A DNA stretch of 64,000 bases, taken from positions 5,518,001 through 5,582,000 of the forward strand of contig NZ_CP033972.1 in NCBI RefSeq assembly GCF_003855095.1. Reading direction: 5' to 3'. Both the position numbers and the translations under genes were made by a program. This stretch comes from Gordonia insulae. Lineage in GTDB: Bacteria; Actinomycetota; Actinomycetes; Mycobacteriales; Mycobacteriaceae. The first letter of the stretch is position 1, and every line of letters begins with the position of its first letter. The notes below the pieces were generated by a model. It was not told the origin of the DNA. It searched no databases and was given only the letters and a program-made list of their open reading frames with translations. Below are positions 27,368 to 38,327 of the stretch, piece after piece.

Positions 27368-27742
27368 CCTCACGTTGGGCCGAAACGTGGCCAGTGGGCA
27401 AACTTCGGGCTACCGTCGTAGGCACAACAGGTAGCCGCCGCTTTTCGCGAGGAGGTGAGGCCCCTGCCCGTGAGTGCCAGCCGTCGGCTGGCATGGCCAC
27501 GATTCCTGACCGACAACGAAGGCGTCAGCGCGACAACGGATCTGACGCGTCGCTGAAAAGACAATGCCAGGTTCTCCCATCGGGGCGCAGCGGCAGCCCC
27601 CGACGGCATTCACGAGAGCGGACCCTCCGCCGACAGCGACGTTTCCCACAGCGGCACCATGCCGCCCGTACCGGTGGGGCAGATCGGATGTCCGAGGCAC
27701 CTTGGCGTGGTCGGCCCGGGACCATCTGAAGGAGGAAGTTGT
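27368..27742 (+). ncRNA. Long structured leader of hpf, candidate raiA-type RNA
   Basis: The 555 bp between the comF and hpf starts contain no convincing gene. The hpf-proximal 375 bp hold several hairpins: CTACC/GGTAG (27410-27434), GCCAGCCG/CGGCTGGC (27476-27492), GCGTCAG/CTGACGC (27522-27528 with 27542-27548) and TCGGGG/CCCCGA (27580-27585 with 27598-27603). Structured raiA RNAs are known upstream of raiA/hpf genes in Firmicutes and Actinobacteria, which makes this a candidate. I could not fold it or match it to a model, and the borders are approximate. Confidence 0.35.
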
Positions 27743-28561
27743 ATGTCAACAGTCATCCATCGAAAAGGCCACCGCGAATCGAAGGTCGGTGAGCCGCGTC
27801 CTGCCGAGACGACCCGAGATACCGCGGACGAGCAGTCCTCGCCGGCCGATGATCCGGCGTTCGACCCCAGTTTCGCCTTTGTCCGCCCGGCCGGCACCGT
27901 CGACGACGACGAGCCCGCCGAACCCACTGCCAAGGTCGGTATCAGCGGCCGCAACGTCGAGATCCCCGAGCATTACCGCATCTATGTCGGCGACAAGCTC
28001 GCCAGACTGGAGCGGTTCGATCCCTCCATCTTCCGATTCGACGTCGAGCTGAATCACGAACGCAATCGCAGGCAGTCCAAGGTGTGTCAACAGGTCGAGA
28101 TCACCGCGATCGGCAAGGGCCCCAAGGCGCGTGCCCAGGCGTGCGGTGAGAACTTCTACGCCGCGCTCGAGGCAGCCCTCGACAAGCTCGAGTCGCGTCT
28201 GCGCCGGGTGAAGGACCGTCGGCGGGTCTCCTACGGCAACCGCCGCCCGATCTCGGTCGCCGAGGCCACCGAGATCGGGGCACCGCTGCTGCGTGCCGAT
28301 CAGTTGAATGCGCAACCGGACCCGGGCGCGGTGAACAACTCGACCGAGAAGGCGTACGACGACGGCGTCGACGATCACGAGCCCGGTCAGGTCGTCCGGA
28401 TCAAGGAACACGATGCGGTCCCGATGTCGGTCGACGACGCCCTCTACGAGATGGAACTGGTCGGCCACGACTTCTTCCTGTTCCACGACAAGGAGTCGGA
28501 CAAACCGTCCGTGGTCTACCGGCGGCACGCCTTCGACTATGGGTTGATCCGCCTGGCCTGA
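27743..28561 (+). CDS. hpf: Ribosome hibernation promoting factor, long form
   Basis: The 272-residue protein inactivates ribosomes in stationary phase or stress by binding the 30S subunit and joining 70S particles into 100S dimers. After a disordered N terminus (1-62), residues about 65-165 are the S30AE domain (VGISGRNVEIPEHYRIYVGD; KLARLERFDPSIFRFDVEL). A linker leads to the C-terminal dimerisation domain (about 215-272), including MSVDDALYEMELVGHDFFLF and VVYRRHAFDYGLIR. AAGGAGGAA precedes the ATG at 27743. A terminator follows, then secA1. Confidence 0.92.
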   Translation: MSTVIHRKGHRESKVGEPRPAETTRDTADEQSSPADDPAFDPSFAFVRPAGTVDDDEPAEPTAKVGISGRNVEIPEHYRIYVGDKLARLERFDPSIFRFDVELNHERNRRQSKVCQQVEITAIGKGPKARAQACGENFYAALEAALDKLESRLRRVKDRRRVSYGNRRPISVAEATEIGAPLLRADQLNAQPDPGAVNNSTEKAYDDGVDDHEPGQVVRIKEHDAVPMSVDDALYEMELVGHDFFLFHDKESDKPSVVYRRHAFDYGLIRLA

Positions 28562-28602
28562 CACCGATCAGGTTGCGCTCAGCCAGCCGTGAGTACCATG
28601 GG

Positions 28603-28632
28603 ATCCGGCCTGTACCGAGTGACAGGCCGGAT
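28603..28632 (+). terminator. Hairpin terminator after hpf
   Basis: ATCCGGCCTGT (28603-28613) pairs with ACAGGCCGGAT (28622-28632) and is followed by TTCGTG. It lies between hpf and secA1. Confidence 0.75.
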
Positions 28633-28671
28633 TTCGTGTGTTGTCGACATGAGTGAGGGACTCGATCAACG

Positions 28672-31503
<2,832 letters not shown>

Positions 31504-31596
31504 GGCCGCGCACGTCGACGCTCGATCCCTGAACAGCGGCGCAGCGGGGATGGGCGGAACGTCAGGCAAAGGCCTGCAAAAGTATTTCGGTCGGAT

Positions 31597-32253
31597 GTGG
31601 AACCGACGACGACCCCGCTGCGTCCGATACTCATGGAGACGCCTCGAGTCCTGATCCGGCCGGCCCCGCCCTACGAGCCACCGGGCCGACCCACGGATAC
31701 GCCCGGGCCAATGGCGCCGGGTCCGCCCGCCGTCGTCTCGTCTGACGCGCCGCGAGCGGCCGGGTCGCCGGTCACCGTCGCCCGAGGCGCCTCGCCCCGC
31801 GCCCTGGCCGTCGCGACCACCGAGGCGCGGCGGTTCTCCATAGGCACGCTGACCCTGCTGCTCGAGATCATCGACCGCCGTCGCGGCCTGAACCAACTCG
31901 AGGCCCATGCGCCCGCCCACCTGCTCGAGCAGGTGGCGACGCTGGTGCGCATGCACGACTCGTCGCGCCGTGGATCGACGCGCCAGGGATCGACGCGCCA
32001 GGGATCGACACGGGGCGGCGCATCGTCGGTGCACGACAATGCGGCCACCCTGCGTCGGGTGCACATCCAGATGTGCGGGCCGGGGGCTGCAGAGATCTTC
32101 GGCAGCTATCGACGAGGCGAGCGGGTGCGGGCGTTCGCGGCGCGGATCGAGCAGATGCCGTGCCGGGTGCGGTCACCGAGAGGTCAGTCCCGGGTCGGCC
32201 TGTCACGAATGGTCGAATACCGTTGGCAGCTGGTCGCTTTCACGCTCGTCTGA
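31597..32253 (+). CDS. DUF6459-type (Rv3235-like) protein of unknown function
   Basis: The 218-residue protein has a Pro-rich N terminus (1-75) and a folded Arg-rich domain with TEARRFSIGTLTLLLEIIDRR near 86-106 and a second half including GSYRRGERVRAFAARIE. Proteins of this type follow secA in many actinobacteria, and M. tuberculosis Rv3235 is the positional match. Function is unknown. A short tandem repeat coding for GSTRQ units interrupts the domain near residues 126-140. The start is uncertain: GTG at 31597 is used; an ATG at 31633 is also possible. Confidence 0.6.
   Translation: MEPTTTPLRPILMETPRVLIRPAPPYEPPGRPTDTPGPMAPGPPAVVSSDAPRAAGSPVTVARGASPRALAVATTEARRFSIGTLTLLLEIIDRRRGLNQLEAHAPAHLLEQVATLVRMHDSSRRGSTRQGSTRQGSTRGGASSVHDNAATLRRVHIQMCGPGAAEIFGSYRRGERVRAFAARIEQMPCRVRSPRGQSRVGLSRMVEYRWQLVAFTLV
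31972..32016 (+). repeat. In-frame 15-bp tandem repeats
   Basis: GGATCGACGCGCCAG occurs at 31972 and 31987, with a degenerate third copy at 32002. It encodes GSTRQ-like units within the DUF6459-type protein and keeps the frame. Confidence 0.7.
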
Positions 32254-32268
32254 GTGTGTGGCGGTACT

Positions 32269-33348
32269 TCACACACCGGCCCCGGAGGGCGACACCAGGA
32301 TCTTGACCGCTGTCTCGTTGCGGTGGATCAGGGTCTCATATCCCTCGTCGATCAGGTTGTCGAGGCCGATCCTCCCGGTGATGAACGGCGCGAGGTCGAC
32401 CTTGCCCTCCTCGACCAGCGCGATCGCTGCGGGATGATCGTTGACGTAGGCGATGGTGCCGCGCATGTCGATCTCCTTGAGCACCAGCTTCTGCATCTCG
32501 ACCGATCCCGGGTGGCTCCAGATCGACACGACGACGAGCACACCGGTGGGCTTCAGGGCGTCGAAGAGGGTGTCGAGGGCCGGCTGCACGGAGGTGCACT
32601 CGAACCCGACGTCGGCGCCGCGGCCGTCGACGGTCAGCTCCTTGACCCTGGCGACGACGTCCTCGCTGGTGGGGTCGACGATGTGGTCGCCGACCCCGGC
32701 GTCGAGGGCCTTCTGACGTCGCATCGAACTCGGTTCGCTGATGATCGTCGTGATGCCGCGCGCCTTGCAGACCGCGGCGGTGAGCAGACCGATCGGGCCG
32801 GCGCCGGTGATCAGGGCGACCGCGCCCGCTTGTGCGCCGCTGCGTTCGACGGCGTGGTAGCCGACCGACAGCGGTTCGATGAGGGCGGCCTGATCGAGTG
32901 GGATGCTCGACGAGATCGGGTGCACCCAGCGACGCTTCACCGAGATCTTCTCCGCGAGCCCGCCGCCGCAGCCGCCGAGCCCGATGAAATTCATGTCCGC
33001 CGACAGGTGATAGTCGTGGCTGGCCGGTCCGGTGTCGACATCGTCGTACAGGATGTACGGCTCCACGACGACATGATCGCCGACCGACACGTCGTCGACG
33101 TCGGGGCCCACCGCGTACACGACCCCGGACATCTCGTGTCCGATGGTGACCGGCGCACTCTCCTTGCTGATGGGTTGGGGATGACCGGCCGGCGGGATGA
33201 AGATCGGTCCCTCGGCGTATTCATGCAGGTCCGTACCGCAGATCCCGCACCAGGCGACGTCGATCCCCACCATGCCGGGGCCCACCTCGGGTTCGGTGAT
33301 CTCTTCGATCCTGATGTCGCCCCGGTCGTAGTAGCGTGCTGCCCGCAT
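32269..33348 (-). CDS. Zinc-dependent medium-chain dehydrogenase, butanediol/sorbitol dehydrogenase type
   Basis: The 359-residue enzyme is a zinc MDR dehydrogenase. It has WCGICGTDLHEY near residues 33-44 (first zinc Cys), GHEMSGVVYAVG near 69-80 (His-Glu zinc ligands), and the NAD-binding ITGAGPIGLLTAAVCKARG near 172-190 with acidic SEPS after the next strand, favouring NAD. It is closest in layout to (R,R)-butanediol dehydrogenases. The structural zinc cluster of four Cys seems absent (GLGGCGGGLAEK in its place), as in that group. GAGGGAG precedes the ATG at 33348. It is divergent from the WS/DGAT-like gene. Confidence 0.8.
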   Translation of the reverse strand: MRAARYYDRGDIRIEEITEPEVGPGMVGIDVAWCGICGTDLHEYAEGPIFIPPAGHPQPISKESAPVTIGHEMSGVVYAVGPDVDDVSVGDHVVVEPYILYDDVDTGPASHDYHLSADMNFIGLGGCGGGLAEKISVKRRWVHPISSSIPLDQAALIEPLSVGYHAVERSGAQAGAVALITGAGPIGLLTAAVCKARGITTIISEPSSMRRQKALDAGVGDHIVDPTSEDVVARVKELTVDGRGADVGFECTSVQPALDTLFDALKPTGVLVVVSIWSHPGSVEMQKLVLKEIDMRGTIAYVNDHPAAIALVEEGKVDLAPFITGRIGLDNLIDEGYETLIHRNETAVKILVSPSGAGV

Positions 33349-33363
33349 GATGATCTCCCTCGT

Positions 33364-33393
33364 CGCTGATGGGTGTACCGCTGATGGGTGTAC
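33364..33393. repeat. Two 15-bp direct repeats before the dehydrogenase gene
   Basis: CGCTGATGGGTGTAC occurs twice in tandem, with a partial third copy, 15 bp upstream of the dehydrogenase start. It may be an operator. Confidence 0.6.
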
Positions 33394-33432
33394 CGCTGTC
33401 CTGACTTCACCGTCGCGGGAGGGCGTGGTCAA

Positions 33433-33462
33433 CGGTTGCACCCGGTTGCACCCGGTTACAGC
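33433..33462. repeat. 10-bp direct repeats in the divergent promoter
   Basis: CGGTTGCACC occurs at 33433 and 33443, with a degenerate copy at 33453. A 10-bp period places the copies on one face of the helix, which suits a regulator site. Confidence 0.5.
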
Positions 33463-33500
33463 GGACCGGTGGATCGGCGGGGCGGCCGGCGTCATGACAC

Positions 33501-33506
33501 TAGGAT
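33501..33506 (+). promoter_or_regulatory. -10 element TAGGAT of a probable leaderless transcript
   Basis: TAGGAT ends 7 nt before the GTG at 33514 and there is no Shine-Dalgarno sequence. The context CACTAGGAT matches the DedA and GNAT promoters. Confidence 0.5.
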
Positions 33507-33513
33507 CATCGGT

Positions 33514-35031
33514 GTGGTGAACCGACTCTCCCCGCGCGATGCGATGTATTACTTCCTCGACGAGTCCGGTTCCACGACGCATCTGGGTGCACTGCTCATC
33601 CTCGATCCACATGACCTGGAAAAGCGCGCTGCCGCACGTGCTTCCCGATCCAAGAAGGCGACGTCGGCGGTCGATCCCGGGACGGCACAGGGTTCGTCGG
33701 GTACCACCTCGGGTGCCACACCTGTGACCCTGGACTACCCGCGCCTCGTCGCGCTGGTCGAGAATCGTCTGCAACTCGTCCCGCGATATCGCCAGGTGGT
33801 GCGGGAGGTGACGCTCGGACTCGCCCGTCCGGTCTGGGTGGACGACCCCGATTTCGACATCAACTTCCACATCCGACGCTCCGGTCTCCCGCGTCCGGGC
33901 GAGACCGCGCAACTCCAGGACCTGATCGCCCGGGTGATGTCGCGACCGCTGGACCGGACCCGACCGCTGTGGGAGATGTACCTGATCGAGGGTCTGCCCG
34001 ACGGCAAGCTGGCCATCCTCACCAAGACCCACCGGTGCATGGTCGGTGGTGACTGGACGCTCGAGATCAGCGAGGTCATCTGCGACGAGGTGCGTGCCGT
34101 CGAGCCGCTGCCCGAGGATCTGTGGATGCCGGGGTCTCCGCCCGGCAGCACCAATCTCGCAATCGGCGCGCTGGCCGAGGCGCTCTCGCGGCCCGGCGAT
34201 CTGGTGGATTCGTTGGTACACGGGAACTCGGTGATCGCGGATCTGCGGACGACCGCGGAAGTCGCGCTGCGCCGGGTCGGCGGCATCGTCCAGCAGATCA
34301 CCGACTCGGCGCCGTCGAGCAGGCTCAACAGCTCGACGACGTCGACGAGGATCTTCGCGGTGGCGTCCGTGCCGCGCCGCGGGTGCGCCAAGATCGCCGA
34401 TCGATACGACTGCACCGTGAACGACGTCGAGCTCGCGATCATCTCCGGGGTCATGCGGCGCTGGATGCTCTCGTTCGACGAGTCGGTGCAGTCCGGCGAC
34501 ACCGTGCGTGTGGTGCTGCCCTTGTCGGCCCGCGATCCCGCTATCGAGCGGCGGGTCGACGCCGACGGACGCTGGATCACCGTCGGCAAGCCCAGCTTTG
34601 TCACGGATCTTCCTGTGGGAGAGGATAATCCGGCGGTGCGGTTGGCTCAGGTCGCGGGTCTGGCCAATCGGCACGCGCAGTCGTCACGGCGCCTGTCGAT
34701 GGGTCCGCAGCCGCTGCTCCCGGAGCTCGGGGTGGTGCCGTTCCCCGAACTCAGTTCGCGCGCGTTCCGCAGCCTCAACCGCCGCAACTACAACGTGCCG
34801 GTCGCGATGGGAACGTCGCCGGTGGCCGGTCGTTATGTGGCGGGATGCCCGGTCGCGGAGATGTTCGCGATCCCTACCTTGATGGCCCAGCGTGCGCTCG
34901 CGATCACCATCACCGACTATCACAACACCCTGCAATTCGCCTTCCTCGCCGACCGCGGGGTGATCAGCGACCTCCCGGCGATGACCGACTACGTCACCGA
35001 GTCGTACGAGGAACTGCTGGCCACCAAGTGA
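33514..35031 (+). CDS. Wax ester synthase/diacylglycerol acyltransferase (WS/DGAT)-like protein with a degenerate active site
   Basis: The protein (505 residues from GTG 33514) spans both WS/DGAT halves. It has LSPRDAMYYFLDESGSTTHLG at the start, RPLDRTRPLWEMYLIEG near 147-163, NDVELAIISGVMRRWM and FLADRGVISDLPAMTDYV near the end. The acyltransferase motif HHxxxDG is replaced by HRCMVGG (residues 173-179): the second His, the catalytic base in active enzymes, is Arg, and Asp is Gly. Triacylglycerol or wax ester synthesis is therefore doubtful; it may be inactive, regulatory or altered. M. tuberculosis has a split Tgs3-type gene at this place. Confidence 0.82.
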   Translation: MVNRLSPRDAMYYFLDESGSTTHLGALLILDPHDLEKRAAARASRSKKATSAVDPGTAQGSSGTTSGATPVTLDYPRLVALVENRLQLVPRYRQVVREVTLGLARPVWVDDPDFDINFHIRRSGLPRPGETAQLQDLIARVMSRPLDRTRPLWEMYLIEGLPDGKLAILTKTHRCMVGGDWTLEISEVICDEVRAVEPLPEDLWMPGSPPGSTNLAIGALAEALSRPGDLVDSLVHGNSVIADLRTTAEVALRRVGGIVQQITDSAPSSRLNSSTTSTRIFAVASVPRRGCAKIADRYDCTVNDVELAIISGVMRRWMLSFDESVQSGDTVRVVLPLSARDPAIERRVDADGRWITVGKPSFVTDLPVGEDNPAVRLAQVAGLANRHAQSSRRLSMGPQPLLPELGVVPFPELSSRAFRSLNRRNYNVPVAMGTSPVAGRYVAGCPVAEMFAIPTLMAQRALAITITDYHNTLQFAFLADRGVISDLPAMTDYVTESYEELLATK

Positions 35032-35127
35032 GCTCGCGACCCGGGGGTCTCCCGCGCGGCGATAAGGTTGGCCACAGATCACGGTTGTATCGAGGGTGCG
35101 GGAATCACAGGTGAGGGAACGGGTGCG

Positions 35128-35694
35128 ATGAGGGTGTATCTGCCGGCGACGTTGGCCATGCTGATGGAGCTCACCGAGACAGGCGAGTTCCGTGCGATCG
35201 GGGGGACCGGTTTCGCGCTGACGCCGGCGTTGCGGGAATCGTTCCTGTCCGGCGACGACGAGGAACTCGCCGAGGTCGCCATCCGGGAGGCGGCGCGGGC
35301 ATCGCTGCGGTTGATGGCGGGGGAGGCCCCCGAGCCCGCCGACGCCGACGCGGATGCCGACCTCGCCGCCGACGCGGAGGTCACCAAGCCCGGTGACACG
35401 CCGAAGCTCCCGCCGCGACGCGCCGTCGTCGCGGCCGATGTCGCCGATGTCACGTTGCACCCGGAGCTCGATGACGCGGTGGTCAAGATCCGTGGCCCGG
35501 TGCCGCTGTCGGCGATCGCGTCCGTGCACGTGGACGGTGCGGAGGCCGAGGACAGCGTGCGTACCGCCGTGGTGGTGATCGACGCCGCCGATCTCGGCGA
35601 CCAGGACGCCGAACTCGCCGTCGGTGACGTCGAGGACCACGATCTCGCGTGGTTCGCCACCCAGGAGTTGCCGTTCCTGCTCGAACTGCTCTGA
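35128..35694 (+). CDS. DUF6912-type (Rv3231c-like) protein of unknown function
   Basis: The 188-residue protein starts MRVYLPATLAMLMEL. It has FRAIGGTGFALTPALRE, EELAEVAIREAARASLRLM, an acidic Ala/Asp-rich insert (near 70-90), then RRAVVAADVADVTLHP and DLAWFATQELPFLLELL at the C terminus. The family is conserved in Mycobacteriales (Rv3231c at the same place in M. tuberculosis) and has no known function. I use ATG 35128 with GAGGGAA upstream. It may be coexpressed with the reductase that follows, although a palindromic operator lies between. Confidence 0.65.
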   Translation: MRVYLPATLAMLMELTETGEFRAIGGTGFALTPALRESFLSGDDEELAEVAIREAARASLRLMAGEAPEPADADADADLAADAEVTKPGDTPKLPPRRAVVAADVADVTLHPELDDAVVKIRGPVPLSAIASVHVDGAEAEDSVRTAVVVIDAADLGDQDAELAVGDVEDHDLAWFATQELPFLLELL

Positions 35695-35724
35695 CGCGCG
35701 GTTGCGCCGCGCACCCCGTCGCGT

Positions 35725-35744
35725 AACCTACGGAAGCGTAGGTT
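35725..35744. promoter_or_regulatory. Palindromic operator of the desaturase regulon, copy 1
   Basis: AACCTACGGAAGCGTAGGTT is a perfect inverted repeat, 8-bp arms with a 4-bp spacer, 46 bp before the reductase start. A matching site precedes desA3 at 38230. This is the size and shape of a TetR-family operator. Confidence 0.65.
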
Positions 35745-35789
35745 GTCGATGCGTGGTCCACGGGCCATGCGAGTGAGGTGGTGGCGCAC

Positions 35790-36959
35790 ATGGGTTGGCT
35801 CGAACGTTTCGAGGAACCGGTGGCCGATATCGCGGCCCGTAGTCGCGGTGCGCACTGGGCCCGCGCCGCCTTTGCGCGGATCACCACTCCGCTGCTGCCC
35901 GACGACTATCTGCATCTCGCCAACCCGTTGTGGTCGGCGCGCGAACTGCGCGGCAAGGTCGTCTCCGTCACGCCGGAGACCGAGGATTCGGCGACCATCC
36001 GCATCCGGCCCGGCTGGGGGTTCTCCCTCGACTACACGCCGGGACAGTACGTCGGCATCGGCATCCTGGTCGAGGGTCGGTGGACGTGGCGGTCGTACTC
36101 GCTGACGTCGGTGCCGGTCGCTGCGATCCCCGCGGCGGCGATGTCGGGTGCGACGACCCGAACGACCGCGCTCGACGACGCCCACGACAAGACCATCGCG
36201 ATCACGGTCAAGGCGATGCCCGAGGGTTTCCTGTCCTCGCACCTGGTGAACGGACTGCAGCCGGGCACCGTGGTGCGCTTGGCCGCACCCCAGGGTGAGT
36301 TCGTCCTCCCCGAGCCGCTGCCGGCGAAGGTCCTGTTCGCGACCGCGGGGAGCGGAATCACCCCGATCATGTCGATGCTGCGGATGATCCGGCACCGGGG
36401 CCAGCACACCGACATCCGGCTCGTGCACTCCACCCCGACGCCGGCCGACCTGCTGTTCGGTGACGAGCTGGCCGCGATGGCCGACGACGGGGTGATCGAT
36501 CTGCACATCCAGCACACCCGCTCGGACGGCAAGGTGACCCCCGACAAGCTGGCCGAACTCGTACCGGACTGGCGCGAACGCGAGACCTGGGCCTGTGGGC
36601 CGGCCGGATTCCTCGACGGGCTGCATGCGGCGTTCGACGCCGCCGGGGTGAACGACCATCTGCACATCGAGCGATTCGCGCTCGAACGCGGTGCGGTCGG
36701 CGCCGAGGGTGGCACCGTGACCTTCGGCCGGTCCGGTCGGACCGCCGAGATCGACGGGGCGACAACGCTGCTCGAGGCGGGGGAGTCCGCCGGCGTCATC
36801 ATGCCGTTCGGCTGCCGGATGGGCATCTGCCAGAGCTGCGTGGTGATGCTGGACAAAGGCTGTGTACGGGACCTGCGGTCGGGGACCGAGCACGTCGAGG
36901 GTGAACGCATCCAGACCTGCATCAGCGCCGCGGCCGGAGACTGCACCCTCGACGTCTGA
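35790..36959 (+). CDS. Ferredoxin-NAD(P)H oxidoreductase-type electron donor for acyl desaturase (Rv3230c-like)
   Basis: The 389-residue protein joins an FAD/NAD(P)H reductase module and a C-terminal plant-type [2Fe-2S] domain. RSYSLTS near 105 binds [17 protein letters not shown] near 186-199 binds the nicotinamide cofactor, and the cluster ligands are Cys in CRMGICQSC near 346-354 plus a Cys in RIQTC near 380. In M. tuberculosis the equivalent Rv3230c supplies electrons to the stearoyl-CoA desaturase DesA3. The same pairing is inferred here from the shared palindromic operator, although a GNAT gene separates them. The start is ATG 35790; a GTG 12 bp upstream is possible. Confidence 0.88.
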   Translation: MGWLERFEEPVADIAARSRGAHWARAAFARITTPLLPDDYLHLANPLWSARELRGKVVSVTPETEDSATIRIRPGWGFSLDYTPGQYVGIGILVEGRWTWRSYSLTSVPVAAIPAAAMSGATTRTTALDDAHDKTIAITVKAMPEGFLSSHLVNGLQPGTVVRLAAPQGEFVLPEPLPAKVLFATAGSGITPIMSMLRMIRHRGQHTDIRLVHSTPTPADLLFGDELAAMADDGVIDLHIQHTRSDGKVTPDKLAELVPDWRERETWACGPAGFLDGLHAAFDAAGVNDHLHIERFALERGAVGAEGGTVTFGRSGRTAEIDGATTLLEAGESAGVIMPFGCRMGICQSCVVMLDKGCVRDLRSGTEHVEGERIQTCISAAAGDCTLDV

Positions 36960-36999
36960 TCGGATTGTCGCGAGCCGCTCGTCGCGGGCATCGAGGCAC

Positions 37000-37005
37000 T
37001 AGGCT
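37000..37005 (+). promoter_or_regulatory. -10 element TAGGCT of a probable leaderless GNAT transcript
   Basis: TAGGCT is followed after 6 nt by the GTG at 37012, with no Shine-Dalgarno sequence. The context CACTAGGCTGG is identical to the DedA promoter. Confidence 0.5.
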
Positions 37006-37011
37006 GGCCGT

Positions 37012-38112
37012 GTGCGAGCCGAAGCCGTCGAGTCCCATGACGCCCCCGTCCTCGCCGACGGAGCGGTCACCCTACGCCCCCACATCCGGGAAGATCTCGA
37101 TCGGATGGTCGAACTGGCCGCCGATCAGGAGATGCTGCGGTGGACCCCGATCCCCGCACCGTACGGACGGTCCGCCGCCGAGCGATTCGCCTTCGACTAC
37201 GCCCCTCGCTGCTGGGTCGACGGCACCCGGATGGTGTGGGCGGTGGAGTTCGCCGGTCGCTTCGTCGGCACCGTCGACATCACCGGCGAGGGCGTGCTCA
37301 CCCACCTGAGTTTCGATCTCCATCCCGATGCCCGCGGTTGGGGTGTCATGACGCGTGCCGTCGCGCTCGCGCTGGACCACGCGTTCGGTGAAGGCGGCAA
37401 ACAGGTCGTGCGGTGGACGTCGCGTGCCGGCAACATTGACTCGCTGCGCGTCGCACACGCCTGCGGTTTCCGGCTCGACGCCGCGATCCCGGACGGTGTG
37501 GAACTGCGCGGAGAGACCCACGAGGCGTGGGTCGGTTCGATCCGGGCCGGCGACCCGCGGACGCCCCGGACCACATGGCACGCCACCACATTCGAGACCG
37601 AACGGTTCCGCCTCCGGCCGCTCCTGGCCACCGACGACGAACGCATTCGGGAAACCCTCGACGATCCGGTGTCGCGCAGATACCTGTTCGAGCGTCCGTC
37701 ACCGCTGACCCTCGCCGAGGCGTCCGGCGAACGGATCCGCAAGTGGTGGACGGCGGCTCGCGGTGACACCTGCACCTGGGCCGTCGCAGGTCTCGACGAC
37801 GATCTCTATCTCGGTGACATCACCTTGCTCGGCATCGACGAGGTGACGGGTGCGGAAGCGGGTTTCTACACGCATCCGGACGCGCGCGGGAGCGGTGTGC
37901 TGGGGGAGACGTTTCCCGCCGCGGTCCGGCACGCGTTCGACGTCCTCGGTCTCCGTCGTCTGACACTGTTCGCCGCAGACAGCAACAAGGGCAGCAAGGC
38001 GCTCGCCGAATCGGCGGGCTTGCGATGGTTCGGCACGCAGCCGCTCGCGGCGCGATCCGACGGTGTGCTCGAGGACCTCGTCGGCTACCAGTTGCTGCGC
38101 GAGGACGCCTGA
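37012..38112 (+). CDS. Tandem GNAT N-acetyltransferase (two RimJ/RimL-like domains)
   Basis: The 366-residue protein has two GNAT domains in tandem. The first (about 10-180) has TLRPHIREDLDRMVELAAD, GWGVMTRAVALALDHAF (acetyl-CoA loop) and SLRVAHACGFRLDA. The second (about 190-366) has FRLRPLLATDDERIRETLDD, GSGVLGETFPAAVRHAF and LAESAGLRWFGTQ. Each resembles RimJ/RimL-type acetyltransferases of protein N termini or small amines. The target is unknown. It has its own leaderless-type promoter, and it interrupts the reductase-desA3 pair, which is adjacent in M. tuberculosis. Confidence 0.82.
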   Translation: MRAEAVESHDAPVLADGAVTLRPHIREDLDRMVELAADQEMLRWTPIPAPYGRSAAERFAFDYAPRCWVDGTRMVWAVEFAGRFVGTVDITGEGVLTHLSFDLHPDARGWGVMTRAVALALDHAFGEGGKQVVRWTSRAGNIDSLRVAHACGFRLDAAIPDGVELRGETHEAWVGSIRAGDPRTPRTTWHATTFETERFRLRPLLATDDERIRETLDDPVSRRYLFERPSPLTLAEASGERIRKWWTAARGDTCTWAVAGLDDDLYLGDITLLGIDEVTGAEAGFYTHPDARGSGVLGETFPAAVRHAFDVLGLRRLTLFAADSNKGSKALAESAGLRWFGTQPLAARSDGVLEDLVGYQLLREDA

Positions 38113-38229
38113 GCGCGACGCCCGACCTGCTCGTCCGATCGGTCTCGTCGATCCGGACAGGCCACGGAGTGTGCTGGCTCACATTCGTACCCGACCTCAT
38201 GGCAAAGGGTGGACACATCGCGGTCCGGC

Positions 38230-38263
38230 AACCTACGCTTGCGTAAGTTACGGAATGGTAGGT
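38230..38263. promoter_or_regulatory. Palindromic operators of the desaturase regulon, copies 2a and 2b
   Basis: AACCTACG-CTTG-CGTAAGTT (38230-38249, one mismatch between arms) overlaps a second copy at 38246-38263 that matches copy 1 at 14 of 18 positions. The two centres are 15 bp apart, and desA3 starts 65 bp downstream. Confidence 0.6.
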
Positions 38264-38327
38264 CCGGCCGGGTGATCCCCGGCGGCCCTACCGACCACCA
38301 TCTCCGAGAAGAATCCCGGGAGGGCGC

